Assembly: GCF_013317235.1 (NCBI RefSeq)
Contig: NZ_WLCM01000009.1
Span: 100,524 to 164,523, forward strand
Reading direction: 5' to 3'
From: Leisingera sp. ANG59
GTDB taxonomy: Bacteria > Pseudomonadota > Alphaproteobacteria > Rhodobacterales > Rhodobacteraceae
DNA length: 64,000 nt
The position numbers and the translations under genes were made by a program. Under the pieces are notes generated by a model. It was not told the DNA's origin, did no database searches, and worked only from the letters and a program-made list of their open reading frames with translations. Below are positions 41,844-51,195 of the stretch, in pieces (the stretch's first letter is position 1; each line of letters begins with the position of its first letter).

Positions 41844-43933
41844 GCTTGGACCATCCCAACCAGGGCAGGCCGCGCTTCCAGCCCGATTTCCTCGAAGGAC
41901 AGGACCGGATTTGTGATGCCACGCGATTTCAGGATCGTTTTCAGATACCGGCGGCGGCGGGTGGATGTCACAACGGCAGCAAAGATCCCTTGATCAGTGA
42001 TCGCTCCAAGCTTGTCGCTCAACCCGTCTGCAAGCCTGTTGAACAAGTCCGGCGGCAAGGCGATATCCAGCCCTGCGCCCTGTGAATCGACTTGGTAGGT
42101 CGAGAACTTGTCTTCCCACTCCGGCGCCAGCTGGATCAGAGGAATGGTGCCGTCTTCACGCTTCATTTCGGCGACCAGCTGGAATCCGAGACGTTGCCGG
42201 ACATGCTCGCAAATCAGCTCCGGCTGGGTGGTATGCATCCGTGCTTCGGCAATCGATTCAAGGATCAGCGGCATATTGCGGATCGAAACCCGCTCCTCCA
42301 GAAGCAACCGCAGCACTGCGTGCAAGGTATCCATCGGCACCTTGTCCGGCACCAGCGCATCCAGCAGCTTGCGGTTTGCCTCGGCCCGGAAACCGTCTGA
42401 GAGCTGTGTCATTTCATCCAGCAGACGGCGCAGCGACTTGAGTGTCAGCAGGCGGGAGAAGTTCTGCTTGATGATTTCAAGAAGATGGGTCGCCAGTATT
42501 TCCGGCGGTGTGACAACAGTTGCGCCGGCCAGCGCGGCCTGTTCCTGCGACTTGGCAGAGATCCAGCGGGCCGGAGCGCCGTAGACCGGTTCAGTGACGT
42601 CTGTTCCCGGCGGCAGCGCGTCATGATTGTCTGGCATCAGCGCCAGAACCATATCCGGATGCAACGTGCCGCGGACTTGCTCGACGCCCTGTACCTTGAT
42701 CACATACGTACCCCGCTCCAGGTCATGCTGATCTGTAAGCCGGATTTCGGGCAAGATAAGGCCGAACGTGGTGGCGATATGAGACCGCATATTGGCGATC
42801 CTGGCATCCAGCCCGGTGCCGGCATCCAGTACCATGCTGACCAGGTCCGGCGAGAACTCCAGATGCAGATCGTCCAGATCCAGAATATCGCCCAGAGGCC
42901 GGGATGCCGACGGATCCGAGGCTTCTTCGATCTTTTCCTCGATTTCGGCTTCCGCATCGTCCCTCTTTTTCTTGGCCATCCGGTAAGCAACGAAGCCCAG
43001 TACGCCACCGCCGGTTACGAAGGGCAGGAACGGCAGACCCGGAACCAAAGCAAACAGCACCATCAGTACCGCAACTGTGATCAGAGCAGCCGGGTGGCGG
43101 CCGAATTGATCGAACAAGGCAATATCCGTTGAGCCGGTGGTGCCGCCGCGGGCCAGCAGCAATGCTGCCGCAATGGAAATGATCACCGAAGGGATCTGCG
43201 ATACAAGGCCGTCACCTACGGTCAGGATGGCATAGGTCTCGAACGCGCTGCCAACCGGCATGCCATGGACCAGGACGCCCATGATCAGACCCATCACTAG
43301 GTTCAGAAGTGTAATCAGCAAGCCGGCAACCGCGTCACCCTTGACGAACTTCGAGGCACCGTCCAGTGAGCCGAAGAATGTGGTTTCCTGCTGATCGCGC
43401 TCCCGGCGTTCCTTAGCGGTTTGGTGGTCGATGGCGCCTGCCGACATGTCAGCGTCAATTGCCAGCTGCTTGCCCGGCATCCCGTCCAGGGCGAAGCGGG
43501 CGCCCACTTCGGCCATCCGTGCAGCACCCTTGGTGATCACCATGAAGTTGACGATCAAGAGAACGCCAAACACCACAAGGCCCAGGAAAACGCTGCCACC
43601 CATGACGAATTGGGCAAAGCCCTCGATCACACCTCCCGCCGCGTCAGTGCCAGTATGACCCTGCCCGATGATCAGTTTGGTCGAGGACACGTTCAGCGAC
43701 AATCGCAGCATCAGCGACGCCAGAAGAATTGTTGGAAAGGAAGAAAAATCCAACGGCCGTTCGATGAAAAGCGTGATTGTAAAAATCAGGATGGCCAGCG
43801 CAAAGGAGGCCGCTAGGCCAACATCCAGGACCCAGGCTGGCATCGGCAGGATCATCATCACGATGATCGCCATCAGAGCCAGTGCCAGAAGCACCGTCGG
43901 ACTAAAAAGTTGTTCTGTCGTAAGCTTAGGCAC
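41840..43933 (-). CDS. flhA: Flagellar export protein FlhA
   Basis: Largest export-gate component, 697 residues. The N-terminal half has about eight membrane helices and the FHIPEP-family sequences FPTILLASLMLRLSLNVSST and KGAARMAEVGARFALDGMPG. The C-terminal cytoplasmic domain (about 360-697) binds chaperone-substrate pairs and contains VTPPEILATHLLEIIKQN. The start is a GTG at 43933 with GCGAGGCG upstream. It is the first gene of its unit. Confidence 0.96.
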   Translation of the reverse strand: MPKLTTEQLFSPTVLLALALMAIIVMMILPMPAWVLDVGLAASFALAILIFTITLFIERPLDFSSFPTILLASLMLRLSLNVSSTKLIIGQGHTGTDAAGGVIEGFAQFVMGGSVFLGLVVFGVLLIVNFMVITKGAARMAEVGARFALDGMPGKQLAIDADMSAGAIDHQTAKERRERDQQETTFFGSLDGASKFVKGDAVAGLLITLLNLVMGLIMGVLVHGMPVGSAFETYAILTVGDGLVSQIPSVIISIAAALLLARGGTTGSTDIALFDQFGRHPAALITVAVLMVLFALVPGLPFLPFVTGGGVLGFVAYRMAKKKRDDAEAEIEEKIEEASDPSASRPLGDILDLDDLHLEFSPDLVSMVLDAGTGLDARIANMRSHIATTFGLILPEIRLTDQHDLERGTYVIKVQGVEQVRGTLHPDMVLALMPDNHDALPPGTDVTEPVYGAPARWISAKSQEQAALAGATVVTPPEILATHLLEIIKQNFSRLLTLKSLRRLLDEMTQLSDGFRAEANRKLLDALVPDKVPMDTLHAVLRLLLEERVSIRNMPLILESIAEARMHTTQPELICEHVRQRLGFQLVAEMKREDGTIPLIQLAPEWEDKFSTYQVDSQGAGLDIALPPDLFNRLADGLSDKLGAITDQGIFAAVVTSTRRRRYLKTILKSRGITNPVLSFEEIGLEARPALVGMVQA

Positions 43934-44376
43934 AGTTCACGCCTCGCGCATTGTTATTGCCAATCGAGCTGGAAGGCCGGTCGAGCAATCCTGTATGCGG
44001 CCTGGTTCTCGCATAAACAGATCCGCATTTATCTTTTGGCGACCAAAGCAGAGAAAGGATCAGACTGGATGCAATCCGCAATGATTTAATAGCAAACCCG
44101 GTCCGATCGGCGGACGAGCGGAGGAACAAGATTGCTGTGAAGAGACGTTTGAATTGCGCTCGCGCGCCTGCATCGGCTCTGCATCCTGCGGCCTCTGCGC
44201 ACTGAGACAGCCCGTTCGGGCCAAGGAGTATGTAGTTGTCCGGCATTCTGCCCGTTCCAAATCAGGATTCACCCGTTTGTGACGTTACCGGCCGGCGGTT
44301 GACAAAGTGTTATCAGATCCAGCAGCGGTCGCCTCATGAAGGAGACAGCCGCTGAAGCGTCAGTTCTGCGCTTGCA
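43934..44376. other. Gap between the motA-unit end and flhA
   Basis: About 440 bases without a convincing gene. It should hold the flhA promoter and the 3' end of the unit starting at motA. Short frames on the minus strand have no family features. I found no TTAA-N7-TTAA box here, unlike the other flagellar promoters in the window. Confidence 0.45.
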
Positions 44377-46866
44377 TCACTGATCACCGGCTGGTTTCTC
44401 GAGGCCCGTACCGATTTGGCTCAACAGGTCGGCGATACCGCCCCGCGTGCCTTCGCTGCTTTCAACCAATGCTCGAGCATGAGCCAGCGGTGCCAGACCG
44501 ATAGGGTCTTGTGCTGTCTCCCCGATGTGCGAGGTCACCGAAGCAACGGGCCCAAAAGATTCAGCCGCGTCTGTCCCGATTGCTTCGATCGCTCCCAAGT
44601 TTTCGGAATGCCAGAAACCACGGGCAGCAGCATCCGGCTCCTCTTCGGCCAAAAGGTATTCACCTGCCCGTCCGTATTCACCATTTCGCCACAGGGCCTG
44701 TGCCCGCATCCGGTTGGCTTCGGACCCGTCAAGACCCATCAGCTCAACAAGTGCCCGGTGCGGTTTATCGAGATCCAAGGCAGCTTCAGCCATCAGGAGG
44801 CGGCGGGTCTCATCATCCGATTCCAACGCAAGTTTGGCCAGCAATTCCTGCGCCTGGCTTGCAAAGCCGAGATTCAGCAGCCTGCGCGCCACCTCTGCTG
44901 CCACCGGCGCCGCCTCTGCCGGCGTTGCCTGTTTGGAAAACTCCAGGGAATACTGAAGGAATGTCACGTCATCAGCGCGCTCCGTCAGAAGCAGCATCAG
45001 CGGCCCCAGCGCCTTGGCCCGCGCAATCGGCCCATCCCTATCCGACACACTCTTCAATTCCTTGAACGCTTCGTGGAACTGCCCCATCAGCGCTAATGAA
45101 GCAACCAAGGCCTGCCGCAAATCAGCGCCAAGTTCAGTTTCCCGGTTTTCCAGCTCATAGGAGGCAATCAGGTCCGGAACATCCGGTGACAAAGCCTTGC
45201 GTTCCTTGACACTAAGCCCAACCAGGTCAATCAGTGCTGCCGGCGCGTTACCAGTCCGTTCTGCCACTTCGCTGCTAAGCTCTTCAGCCATTGTTTCGGT
45301 GTCACCTTCCAGCTCGGCAATTGCAGCTTCAGCCAAGTTAATCTCAGGGACCTCTTCCACTCCAGTCCGATCCACAGACCGCAGCACGGCCTCGGCAACG
45401 TGATGATTGCCGGCCTCGGCAAACATCTTGCTGACTCTCGGACCCAAATGTACCCTCAAGTGCACCGGAAGCTTGGAAAACGCTTGCTGAATGGCATCTG
45501 TATTTGCGCTGCGCTTCACAGCACCATCAGCCAATGCTCCCCACAAGGCACTGTCGCCGTCACAGCGCTGCTGCCCGGAAAGCGCGTGGTTGACTGGCAG
45601 GGGTGTGCTGTCCATCAGCATTGCCAATGTATCCACCAATGCCACTTCCGGACTTTCCTGCTGCTCAGGCGGCAGGAACTTCATGATCGAACGGGCCTCG
45701 GCACCAAAGCTGAAGTACAAGTATAGCCGCGCCAGCGCATGGACGATTGCAGGGTTCACATCATCAAATTCCCTAACCAGACCGCTGCGCAGCAGGGCTA
45801 CTTGGTCTGAAAATGGGTTTTCGTTTCCCCAGTCTTGGATGGCCACATCCCGGTCCTTCAGGCAATGTGAATCTTCGCTGCTATCGTCCATCATGGCAGC
45901 TATCAGCCCGGTTTCGCGATCAATTGCCGAGGTAACGGAGATGTGGGCCAGCGGATCAAGCGGCCTGCCGACCCCACCGAGAGGATCCAACCCGGCGGAT
46001 GTTTCCGCAGCCGGAATACCATCAAGAGTGACCGTCAGAAGACCTTGGTTGGCAGCGCGGCCAATCTGCTGCAGTAAGCGGCGCTCGGATTCGCCAACTG
46101 CAGCCGCACGCTCGGATTCGTCCATATCAAGCAGCAAACCCGTCTCGGATATTCTGGCTGGTATGGCCTCTGCCGCGACCGCCGCGTCAGGTTCTGAATC
46201 AACTTCTTCTGCTCTGGCCTGTCGGCCGGGCAGCGGCAGCTCCACGTCTTTCAAATTCGGCACAGGGCTCTCTGCCAGTGCAGAAGCGACTGCCGGGTCT
46301 GCAGTTGCCCTCTCTGTTTTCTCACGCGACTGCGCTGTCTGGGTACGTTCTTGTTCTCCGGCAACCGCCGCTGCAAGCTCAAGCGCCAGACGTGCATCCG
46401 AAGCAGCAGACTGGGAGAATCCGAACCGGTAACCCGTTTCCGGCGCAGGGGTGGTAAGCGGCAGAGCGGTTGCTGCCGAACTGAATTGCGGTTTCGCAGC
46501 TGGCTTGCCGCCGTCACGGATATCGATCACGAGGTATCCGTCTTTCTGGACGTAGGAAGTGACCATGCAATCGCACCCCAACTGCAACCGCAGTGGCTGG
46601 CCCGGAGCGTTTTGTGCCAATGATTGCAGCCGTGTCCGGGGAATCAGGTTGAAGACGCGCGACGTATCGAAAACCGCTTCCGGCGCAGCGATGTTCACCG
46701 TTGCAGTCATACCGCTTTGGGTCAGCGACCAGTCTGCCCCGTCTGGCAGCCGCATCACCAGACGCGTGAACCCCTTGTGCTCGCCTGAGCGGGTCACGAT
46801 CGTCTGCGCGTGGACAGCACCCGATGTCAGCAGAAAAGCTGCGGTGGCAAATGCTCGCCAGATCAT
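44377..46866 (-). CDS. Large exported protein of unknown function, co-transcribed with motA
   Basis: A protein of 829 residues I do not recognise by function. It has a signal peptide (MIWRAFATAAFLLTSGAVHA) and a beta-rich N-terminal domain to about 120 (TRLVMRLPDGADWSLTQSGM), then an Ala/Glu-rich linker of about 100 residues. From about 300 to 780 a long helical repeat region of TPR/solenoid appearance follows, with stretches such as FGAEARSIMKFLPPEQQESP and SLALMGQFHEAFKELKSVSD. No C-terminal anchor. The start overlaps the motA stop by 4 bases, so it is translationally coupled to the stator gene. A periplasmic stator- or motor-scaffold role is inference. Confidence 0.8.
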   Translation of the reverse strand: MIWRAFATAAFLLTSGAVHAQTIVTRSGEHKGFTRLVMRLPDGADWSLTQSGMTATVNIAAPEAVFDTSRVFNLIPRTRLQSLAQNAPGQPLRLQLGCDCMVTSYVQKDGYLVIDIRDGGKPAAKPQFSSAATALPLTTPAPETGYRFGFSQSAASDARLALELAAAVAGEQERTQTAQSREKTERATADPAVASALAESPVPNLKDVELPLPGRQARAEEVDSEPDAAVAAEAIPARISETGLLLDMDESERAAAVGESERRLLQQIGRAANQGLLTVTLDGIPAAETSAGLDPLGGVGRPLDPLAHISVTSAIDRETGLIAAMMDDSSEDSHCLKDRDVAIQDWGNENPFSDQVALLRSGLVREFDDVNPAIVHALARLYLYFSFGAEARSIMKFLPPEQQESPEVALVDTLAMLMDSTPLPVNHALSGQQRCDGDSALWGALADGAVKRSANTDAIQQAFSKLPVHLRVHLGPRVSKMFAEAGNHHVAEAVLRSVDRTGVEEVPEINLAEAAIAELEGDTETMAEELSSEVAERTGNAPAALIDLVGLSVKERKALSPDVPDLIASYELENRETELGADLRQALVASLALMGQFHEAFKELKSVSDRDGPIARAKALGPLMLLLTERADDVTFLQYSLEFSKQATPAEAAPVAAEVARRLLNLGFASQAQELLAKLALESDDETRRLLMAEAALDLDKPHRALVELMGLDGSEANRMRAQALWRNGEYGRAGEYLLAEEEPDAAARGFWHSENLGAIEAIGTDAAESFGPVASVTSHIGETAQDPIGLAPLAHARALVESSEGTRGGIADLLSQIGTGLEKPAGDQ

Positions 46867-47732
46867 GCTGCGTCCTGTTTCACCGATTTGAGGGCTTCTT
46901 CAAGTTCCGAAAAGCCTGGACGGAAATGCGACGGAGTGTTCTGGCGGCCGACCTCGATGCAGATGGCCGCGGCGTGATTGTGAAGGTTGGCAACCAGCAC
47001 TTCGCGGATCAGCTGGTAAAAGTGGGAATCCTCTTCGACCACGGCCTTCACCTTGCCCGCAAAAGGCGCAACCAGGCCATAGGACAGGAAAACACCAAGG
47101 AAAGTACCAACCAGCGCGCCGCCAATTAACTTGCCCAGAACTTCTGGCGGCTGGTCGATCGAACCCATGGTCTTGATCACACCCAGAACAGCCGCAACAA
47201 TCCCAAGTGCGGGCAGGCCATCAGCCATGGTCTGCAGCGCGTGGCTGGAGTGCAGCGCGTGATGCAGGTTGGCCTCCATACGCTTTTCCAGCACCTCCTC
47301 GACCTGGTGCGGATCATCATAGTTCATCGAGGCCGAGCGCATGGTGTCGCAAATCAGGTTCACCGCTTCCTTGTCACCCAGGATCTTGGGATACTTGTTG
47401 AACACAGAAGAGTTTTCCGGATCCTCGATATGCTGCTCCACTTCAACCGGATTGGCCCTTGCGATGCGGATCAGCGCAAACAGCAGGCAAAGAAGATCGC
47501 GGTAATCATCCGGCTTCCATTTGGGGCCCTTGAACACCTTACCAATGTCCTTGAGCGTGTGCTTCACGCCGCCCATGTCATTGGCAATGAGGAAGGCGCC
47601 GACCGCAGCCCCGCCAATCATCATCATTTCAAACGGCAGCGACTTCAGGATGATCGCCATCTTGCCGCCGGCCAGAAGGTATCCGCCGAACACCATGGCA
47701 AAGATCACCACAATGCCTACAATCCCGATCAT
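46863..47732 (-). CDS. motA: Flagellar motor stator protein MotA
   Basis: Stator channel subunit of 289 residues with four membrane helices. The prolines needed for torque are present: DGLPALGIVAAVLGVIKTM (Pro174) and SYGLVAPFAG (Pro223). The cytoplasmic loop carries charged residues that contact FliG (RANPVEVEQHIEDPE). motB is not next to it but 11 kb away at 58263-59099. It is followed by the overlapping 829-residue gene and preceded by a CtrA-like box. Confidence 0.95.
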   Translation of the reverse strand: MIGIVGIVVIFAMVFGGYLLAGGKMAIILKSLPFEMMMIGGAAVGAFLIANDMGGVKHTLKDIGKVFKGPKWKPDDYRDLLCLLFALIRIARANPVEVEQHIEDPENSSVFNKYPKILGDKEAVNLICDTMRSASMNYDDPHQVEEVLEKRMEANLHHALHSSHALQTMADGLPALGIVAAVLGVIKTMGSIDQPPEVLGKLIGGALVGTFLGVFLSYGLVAPFAGKVKAVVEEDSHFYQLIREVLVANLHNHAAAICIEVGRQNTPSHFRPGFSELEEALKSVKQDAA

Positions 47733-47780
47733 AGGTGCACTCCGAATTCCGTTGGTTTTTATTAGTTTATGCGAGTCTTC

Positions 47781-47795
47781 CTAAGGAAAGACTAA
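47781..47795 (-). promoter_or_regulatory. CtrA-like box upstream of motA
   Basis: On the plus strand CTAA-GGAAAGA-CTAA; in the direction of motA it reads TTAG-TCTTTCC-TTAG, the same half-site form and orientation as the box before the flagellin gene (30966-30980). It lies 49 bases upstream of the motA start. Confidence 0.45.
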
Positions 47796-47810
47796 GCCGC
47801 CGCGCCCAAG

Positions 47811-48416
47811 TTATTCCTTGGGCACGGATCCGTTGCGTCCGGCCAGGACCACGCTGATCGTATAGGCTGCTTCGGGGCTGAGGCCTGCCATGATTCCCGC
47901 CGCCGCCTCTGGCTGCATCCGGGCCAGGAAACCCGCGGCAAATGCCGGGTCCATTTCCTCGAACAATGCTGAGGCTTCCTTGGGTTTCATCTGTTCATAA
48001 ACCGTCGTCAGCCGGGATACATCCGCTTCCGTTGCCCCGTCAGCCAGCGCGAGAGTCGCGCGCAGATTCTCTTCCGCCTGCTCCAACGCCGCCAGTTTCA
48101 TATCAATCGCCTGATCGGCAATTTCCAGCGCTTTCATCCGGTCCTCGATCTCCGCCTCACGGGCAGCCAAGACCTCTTCCCTCTGCTGAAATGCAGCCAG
48201 CATTGTCTGCAGCTCGGCCGATGTCGGCATCGCGTCGCGCTGCGGCTGTCCGTTATGCGCGGCATCTTCCTGGCCCGCCTCCTTGAGGCTCGCCACTTCA
48301 CGCGCAATTGCAGGCCCTGCCTCAAGCCCCAGCCGCACCACGGCAGAACCCATCAGCAGCAGAGCCAGCATCATCAGAGTGCCGCTGCGCCGGAAGCGTT
48401 TGGTTTTCTTCGCCAT
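47811..48416 (-). CDS. motE: MotE-like flagellar motor protein (MgtE N-terminal-like domain)
   Basis: A protein of about 201 residues with one N-terminal membrane helix (about 12-32). A coiled coil (about 70-130) contains REEVLAAREAEIEDRMKALE, and a C-terminal domain resembling the MgtE intracellular N domain has MKPKEASALFEEMDPAFAAG and MQPEAAAGIMAGLSPEAAY. This matches alphaproteobacterial MotE, a chaperone for the periplasmic motor protein MotC. The ATG at 48416 overlaps the upstream stop; a GTG at 48419 is an alternative. No motC is recognisable nearby. Confidence 0.75.
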   Translation of the reverse strand: MAKKTKRFRRSGTLMMLALLLMGSAVVRLGLEAGPAIAREVASLKEAGQEDAAHNGQPQRDAMPTSAELQTMLAAFQQREEVLAAREAEIEDRMKALEIADQAIDMKLAALEQAEENLRATLALADGATEADVSRLTTVYEQMKPKEASALFEEMDPAFAAGFLARMQPEAAAGIMAGLSPEAAYTISVVLAGRNGSVPKE

Positions 48417-48865
48417 CACGCCACCCGATTCTGGCTGCGGTTGTGGCGCACAAACATCAAACCGGCAGACTTTGGTTCTTCCTGTGCCTCGGCAGCAGGC
48501 TGCGGGTCAGCCTCATAGGCTGCTGCCATTGCCGCGTCTTCGGCAGCGGGTGCCGCTGGCGCAGGGACTGAAGCACCGGCCTCGGGTATGTCGTGCATCG
48601 ACGCCATCATCAGTTCCAGCCGCTGAGCCACAGATTCGGCCCGGCCGGTCAGCTGCTGCAGCGCCTTGCTGGACCCGTCAGAAACCTGTTGGGCCGACTG
48701 CAACGATTTGTTCAGGTCATCCACCTGTGCAGACAGAACGGCGACCGCTCCGCCAACACCTTTTTCCAGGTCATTGAACCGCTTTAGCCGGCGCGACAGC
48801 ACCAGACAATAGAATCCGGCGCCCAGCGCTCCGGCCGCAAGCAGGATATCAGCAATAATGTCCAT
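48416..48865 (-). CDS. Small membrane-anchored coiled-coil protein between fliL and motE
   Basis: A protein of 149 residues with one N-terminal membrane helix (about 3-24), a short coiled coil (VAVLSAQVDDLNKSLQSAQQ) and a Pro/Ala/Glu-rich tail. Similar small proteins sit next to fliL in many alphaproteobacteria and have no assigned function. It lies 9 bases after fliL and overlaps the MotE-like gene, suggesting one stator-associated unit. Confidence 0.7.
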   Translation of the reverse strand: MDIIADILLAAGALGAGFYCLVLSRRLKRFNDLEKGVGGAVAVLSAQVDDLNKSLQSAQQVSDGSSKALQQLTGRAESVAQRLELMMASMHDIPEAGASVPAPAAPAAEDAAMAAAYEADPQPAAEAQEEPKSAGLMFVRHNRSQNRVA

Positions 48866-48874
48866 CCTGTCCTC

Positions 48875-49399
48875 CTAGTTCAGTACGAAATCCATAATCA
48901 GCAGATCACGCACCCGGCCCTGGCCGGTGGCAATATTGATCCGCCGCAGCATCTGCGCCCTCAGTTTCGGCAGCGCCATCGGATCCGACAGATCCTCCAG
49001 CTCCAATGCTCTCAGATAGCTGTTCAGGACATCGACAACCCGCGGGAGGACTCTTTCGACTTCAGCCTGGTGTGCCAGGCTGACCTCTAGTTGCGCGCGG
49101 AACCTGAGATGCTTCAAACCGCTGGCTTTGCGCAGGGTAATCAGAATCGGGTCCATTTCGATGAAAGCAAGGTTGGCGATATCATTCGCCGTCTCGCCTG
49201 TGTCCACGCCTTCTGGCGCCACTTCGGCCGCGGGCGCCGGTTCTGGCGCCGCTTTTTGACCAAAGGGAAGAAGGCCCGACTGAACGGCAAAGAATCCGCC
49301 GCCTGCCCCTGCCAGCGCCAGTACTGCCCCAATGATCAGGGGCAGTTTGCCTTTCTTGGCCGGGGTTTCTGCTTCGATATCTACTGCAGCGTCTGTCAT
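48875..49399 (-). CDS. fliL: Flagellar basal body-associated protein FliL
   Basis: A protein of 174 residues with a cytoplasmic Lys-rich start, one membrane helix (about 18-40), an acidic linker and a stomatin-like periplasmic domain with FIEMDPILITLRKASGLKHL and the C-terminal RRINIATGQGRVRDLLIMDF. FliL rings support the stator. It is the first gene of the fliL-orf-motE unit and diverges from fliF, with a CtrA-type box between. A second FliL-like protein is encoded at 39009-39503. Confidence 0.9.
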   Translation of the reverse strand: MTDAAVDIEAETPAKKGKLPLIIGAVLALAGAGGGFFAVQSGLLPFGQKAAPEPAPAAEVAPEGVDTGETANDIANLAFIEMDPILITLRKASGLKHLRFRAQLEVSLAHQAEVERVLPRVVDVLNSYLRALELEDLSDPMALPKLRAQMLRRINIATGQGRVRDLLIMDFVLN

Positions 49400-49445
49400 G
49401 GCTATCCCTAAAACGTCGTGCAGCTACTTCATAACCTGCGAGGAA

Positions 49446-49460
49446 CTAACCGAATGTTAA
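49446..49460. promoter_or_regulatory. CtrA-type box between fliL and fliF
   Basis: CTAA-CCGAATG-TTAA has one mismatch to the consensus. It lies 47 bases from the fliL start and 59 bases from the fliF start, in a divergent promoter region. Confidence 0.6.
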
Positions 49461-49518
49461 GGCCGATCCGTCAAAACGGTTGCATGCCGGAGAGAACGCC
49501 GGTGCGACGGAGGTTAAT

Positions 49519-51195
49519 GTGCAGCAGATCAAGAATGTCTGGGCAGAAATGGACATGAGAAAGCGTCTGATTGCCGTGGGTGCCACGGTGATCATGATTC
49601 TCAGCGTCATCGCGATGTCCCACGTGGCAAGCAAGCCAACAATGACACTGCTCTATGCCGGGCTGGAAAGCGGCTCGGCCGGGGATGTGGTACGGGCGCT
49701 GGAACAGCGCGGCACCCAATTTGAAGTGCGCGGCGGCTCGATTTATGTGCCGTCTACACAACGCGATGAACTTCGTATGACACTGGCCAGCGAAGGCCTT
49801 CCTGCCAACGGCGGCAAGGGATACGAACTCCTTGATTCGCTAAGTGGTTTCGGCACCACCTCACAAATGTTCGATGCCGCATACTGGCGCGCCAAGGAAG
49901 GCGAATTGGCCCGCACTATCGTCGCCAGCCCGCATGTGAGCCAGGCACGGGTGCATATTGCAAATACAGGGTCGAATCCCTTTCAGCGGACTGTCGAACC
50001 CACAGCTTCGGTCTCCATTGTGCCGATGGGTTCTCCGATCACGCCCGCCCAGGCCAATGCAATACGTTTTCTCGTGTCGTCCGCTGTTACCGGACTGGCC
50101 GTGGACAACGTGGCGGTTATTGATGCCAACGGTGCCCTAATCGGCTCCTCTGACACCACAGCAGCAGCAGCTGCGGGCACCGATGACCGCTCGCAAACGA
50201 TTCGGGAACGCGTGCTGCGGCTTGTCGAGGCTCGCGTGGGCCAGGGCAATGCCGTCGTCGAAGTCAGTGTGGAAACCATCACTGACACCGAATCGATCCG
50301 CGAGAAGCTGGTGGACCCGAAAAGCCGTGTTGCTGTCAGCACCGATGTCGAAGAACGCGCTGATTCTTCCACGAACCAGTCCGGCGAGGTCACAGTTGCA
50401 TCCAATATTCCTGACGGCGACGCAGCCTCTGGCCAAGGTTCCAAGGCAAACACCAGCGCTACCCGGGAGAGAATCAACTATGAGATCTCGGAAACTGAAA
50501 AGGAAATCCTTCGTGGCCCGGGTGCTATCAAGCGCCTGACCGTTGCGGTCCTGATCAATGGAACTGCCGCTACCAACGAAGCTGGAGAATCCGTTTTCCA
50601 GCCCCGCCCTGAAGAAGAACTGGCAGCAATGCGCGAGCTGATTTCAGCGGCGGTCGGCTTTGACGCAGACCGTGGAGACGTGATCACGCTCAAATCCATG
50701 GAATTGCCGGCCGTTGAACCGCAGGGCGTCGTGGCGACTTCTTCTTTCATGGACAAGCTCAATTTTGACGCCATGTCGCTGATCCAAATCGCCGCTCTCG
50801 CCATCGTCAGCCTGATACTGGGCCTGTTCGTTGTGCGGCCGATCCTGTCGAACCAGGGAGCTTCGGCAACTGCGCTTCCAGCACCTGGCGGCGGGGCTGA
50901 TGCGCTGCCCGGGCTTCCCGGAATGGGCGGCGATGGTTTCATGACCGCACCTGACCTGGGGGCCGGGCTGGCACTTGATGGCGAAATTGAAAACAACGAA
51001 ACCGGACAGTTCGAGCCACTGGGCGGTCTGCCTGAGATGGGCACAGGGGACATGATGGGCGCCATCGGCCTGCCCGCCATGGGCGGCAGCACGGGCGATC
51101 CCGTCGATCGCCTGCGAAGCCTCATCGGCGAACGGCAGGAAGAAACGGTCCAAATCCTGCGCGGCTGGCTGGAAGAGAGTAAGGAGCAGGCCTGA
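49519..51195 (+). CDS. fliF: Flagellar MS-ring protein FliF
   Basis: Membrane ring on which the flagellum is built; about 558 residues. It has an N-terminal membrane helix (about 18-38) and YscJ-type ring-building domains with LTLYAGL-like LLYAGLESGSAGDVVRALEQ and ARVHIANTGSNPFQRT. The C-terminal membrane helix is at about 420-445, followed by a Gly/Met-rich cytoplasmic tail that would bind FliG. The GTG at 49519 has CGGAGG 5-6 bases before it and is preferred over the TTG at 49480. It is first in fliF-fliH-fliN-fliP. Confidence 0.94.
   Translation: MQQIKNVWAEMDMRKRLIAVGATVIMILSVIAMSHVASKPTMTLLYAGLESGSAGDVVRALEQRGTQFEVRGGSIYVPSTQRDELRMTLASEGLPANGGKGYELLDSLSGFGTTSQMFDAAYWRAKEGELARTIVASPHVSQARVHIANTGSNPFQRTVEPTASVSIVPMGSPITPAQANAIRFLVSSAVTGLAVDNVAVIDANGALIGSSDTTAAAAAGTDDRSQTIRERVLRLVEARVGQGNAVVEVSVETITDTESIREKLVDPKSRVAVSTDVEERADSSTNQSGEVTVASNIPDGDAASGQGSKANTSATRERINYEISETEKEILRGPGAIKRLTVAVLINGTAATNEAGESVFQPRPEEELAAMRELISAAVGFDADRGDVITLKSMELPAVEPQGVVATSSFMDKLNFDAMSLIQIAALAIVSLILGLFVVRPILSNQGASATALPAPGGGADALPGLPGMGGDGFMTAPDLGAGLALDGEIENNETGQFEPLGGLPEMGTGDMMGAIGLPAMGGSTGDPVDRLRSLIGERQEETVQILRGWLEESKEQA

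Noticed and set aside
43926..44246. 106-codon minus-strand frame upstream of flhA
   Set aside because: Overlaps the flhA start and has no motifs; likely chance in a promoter region.
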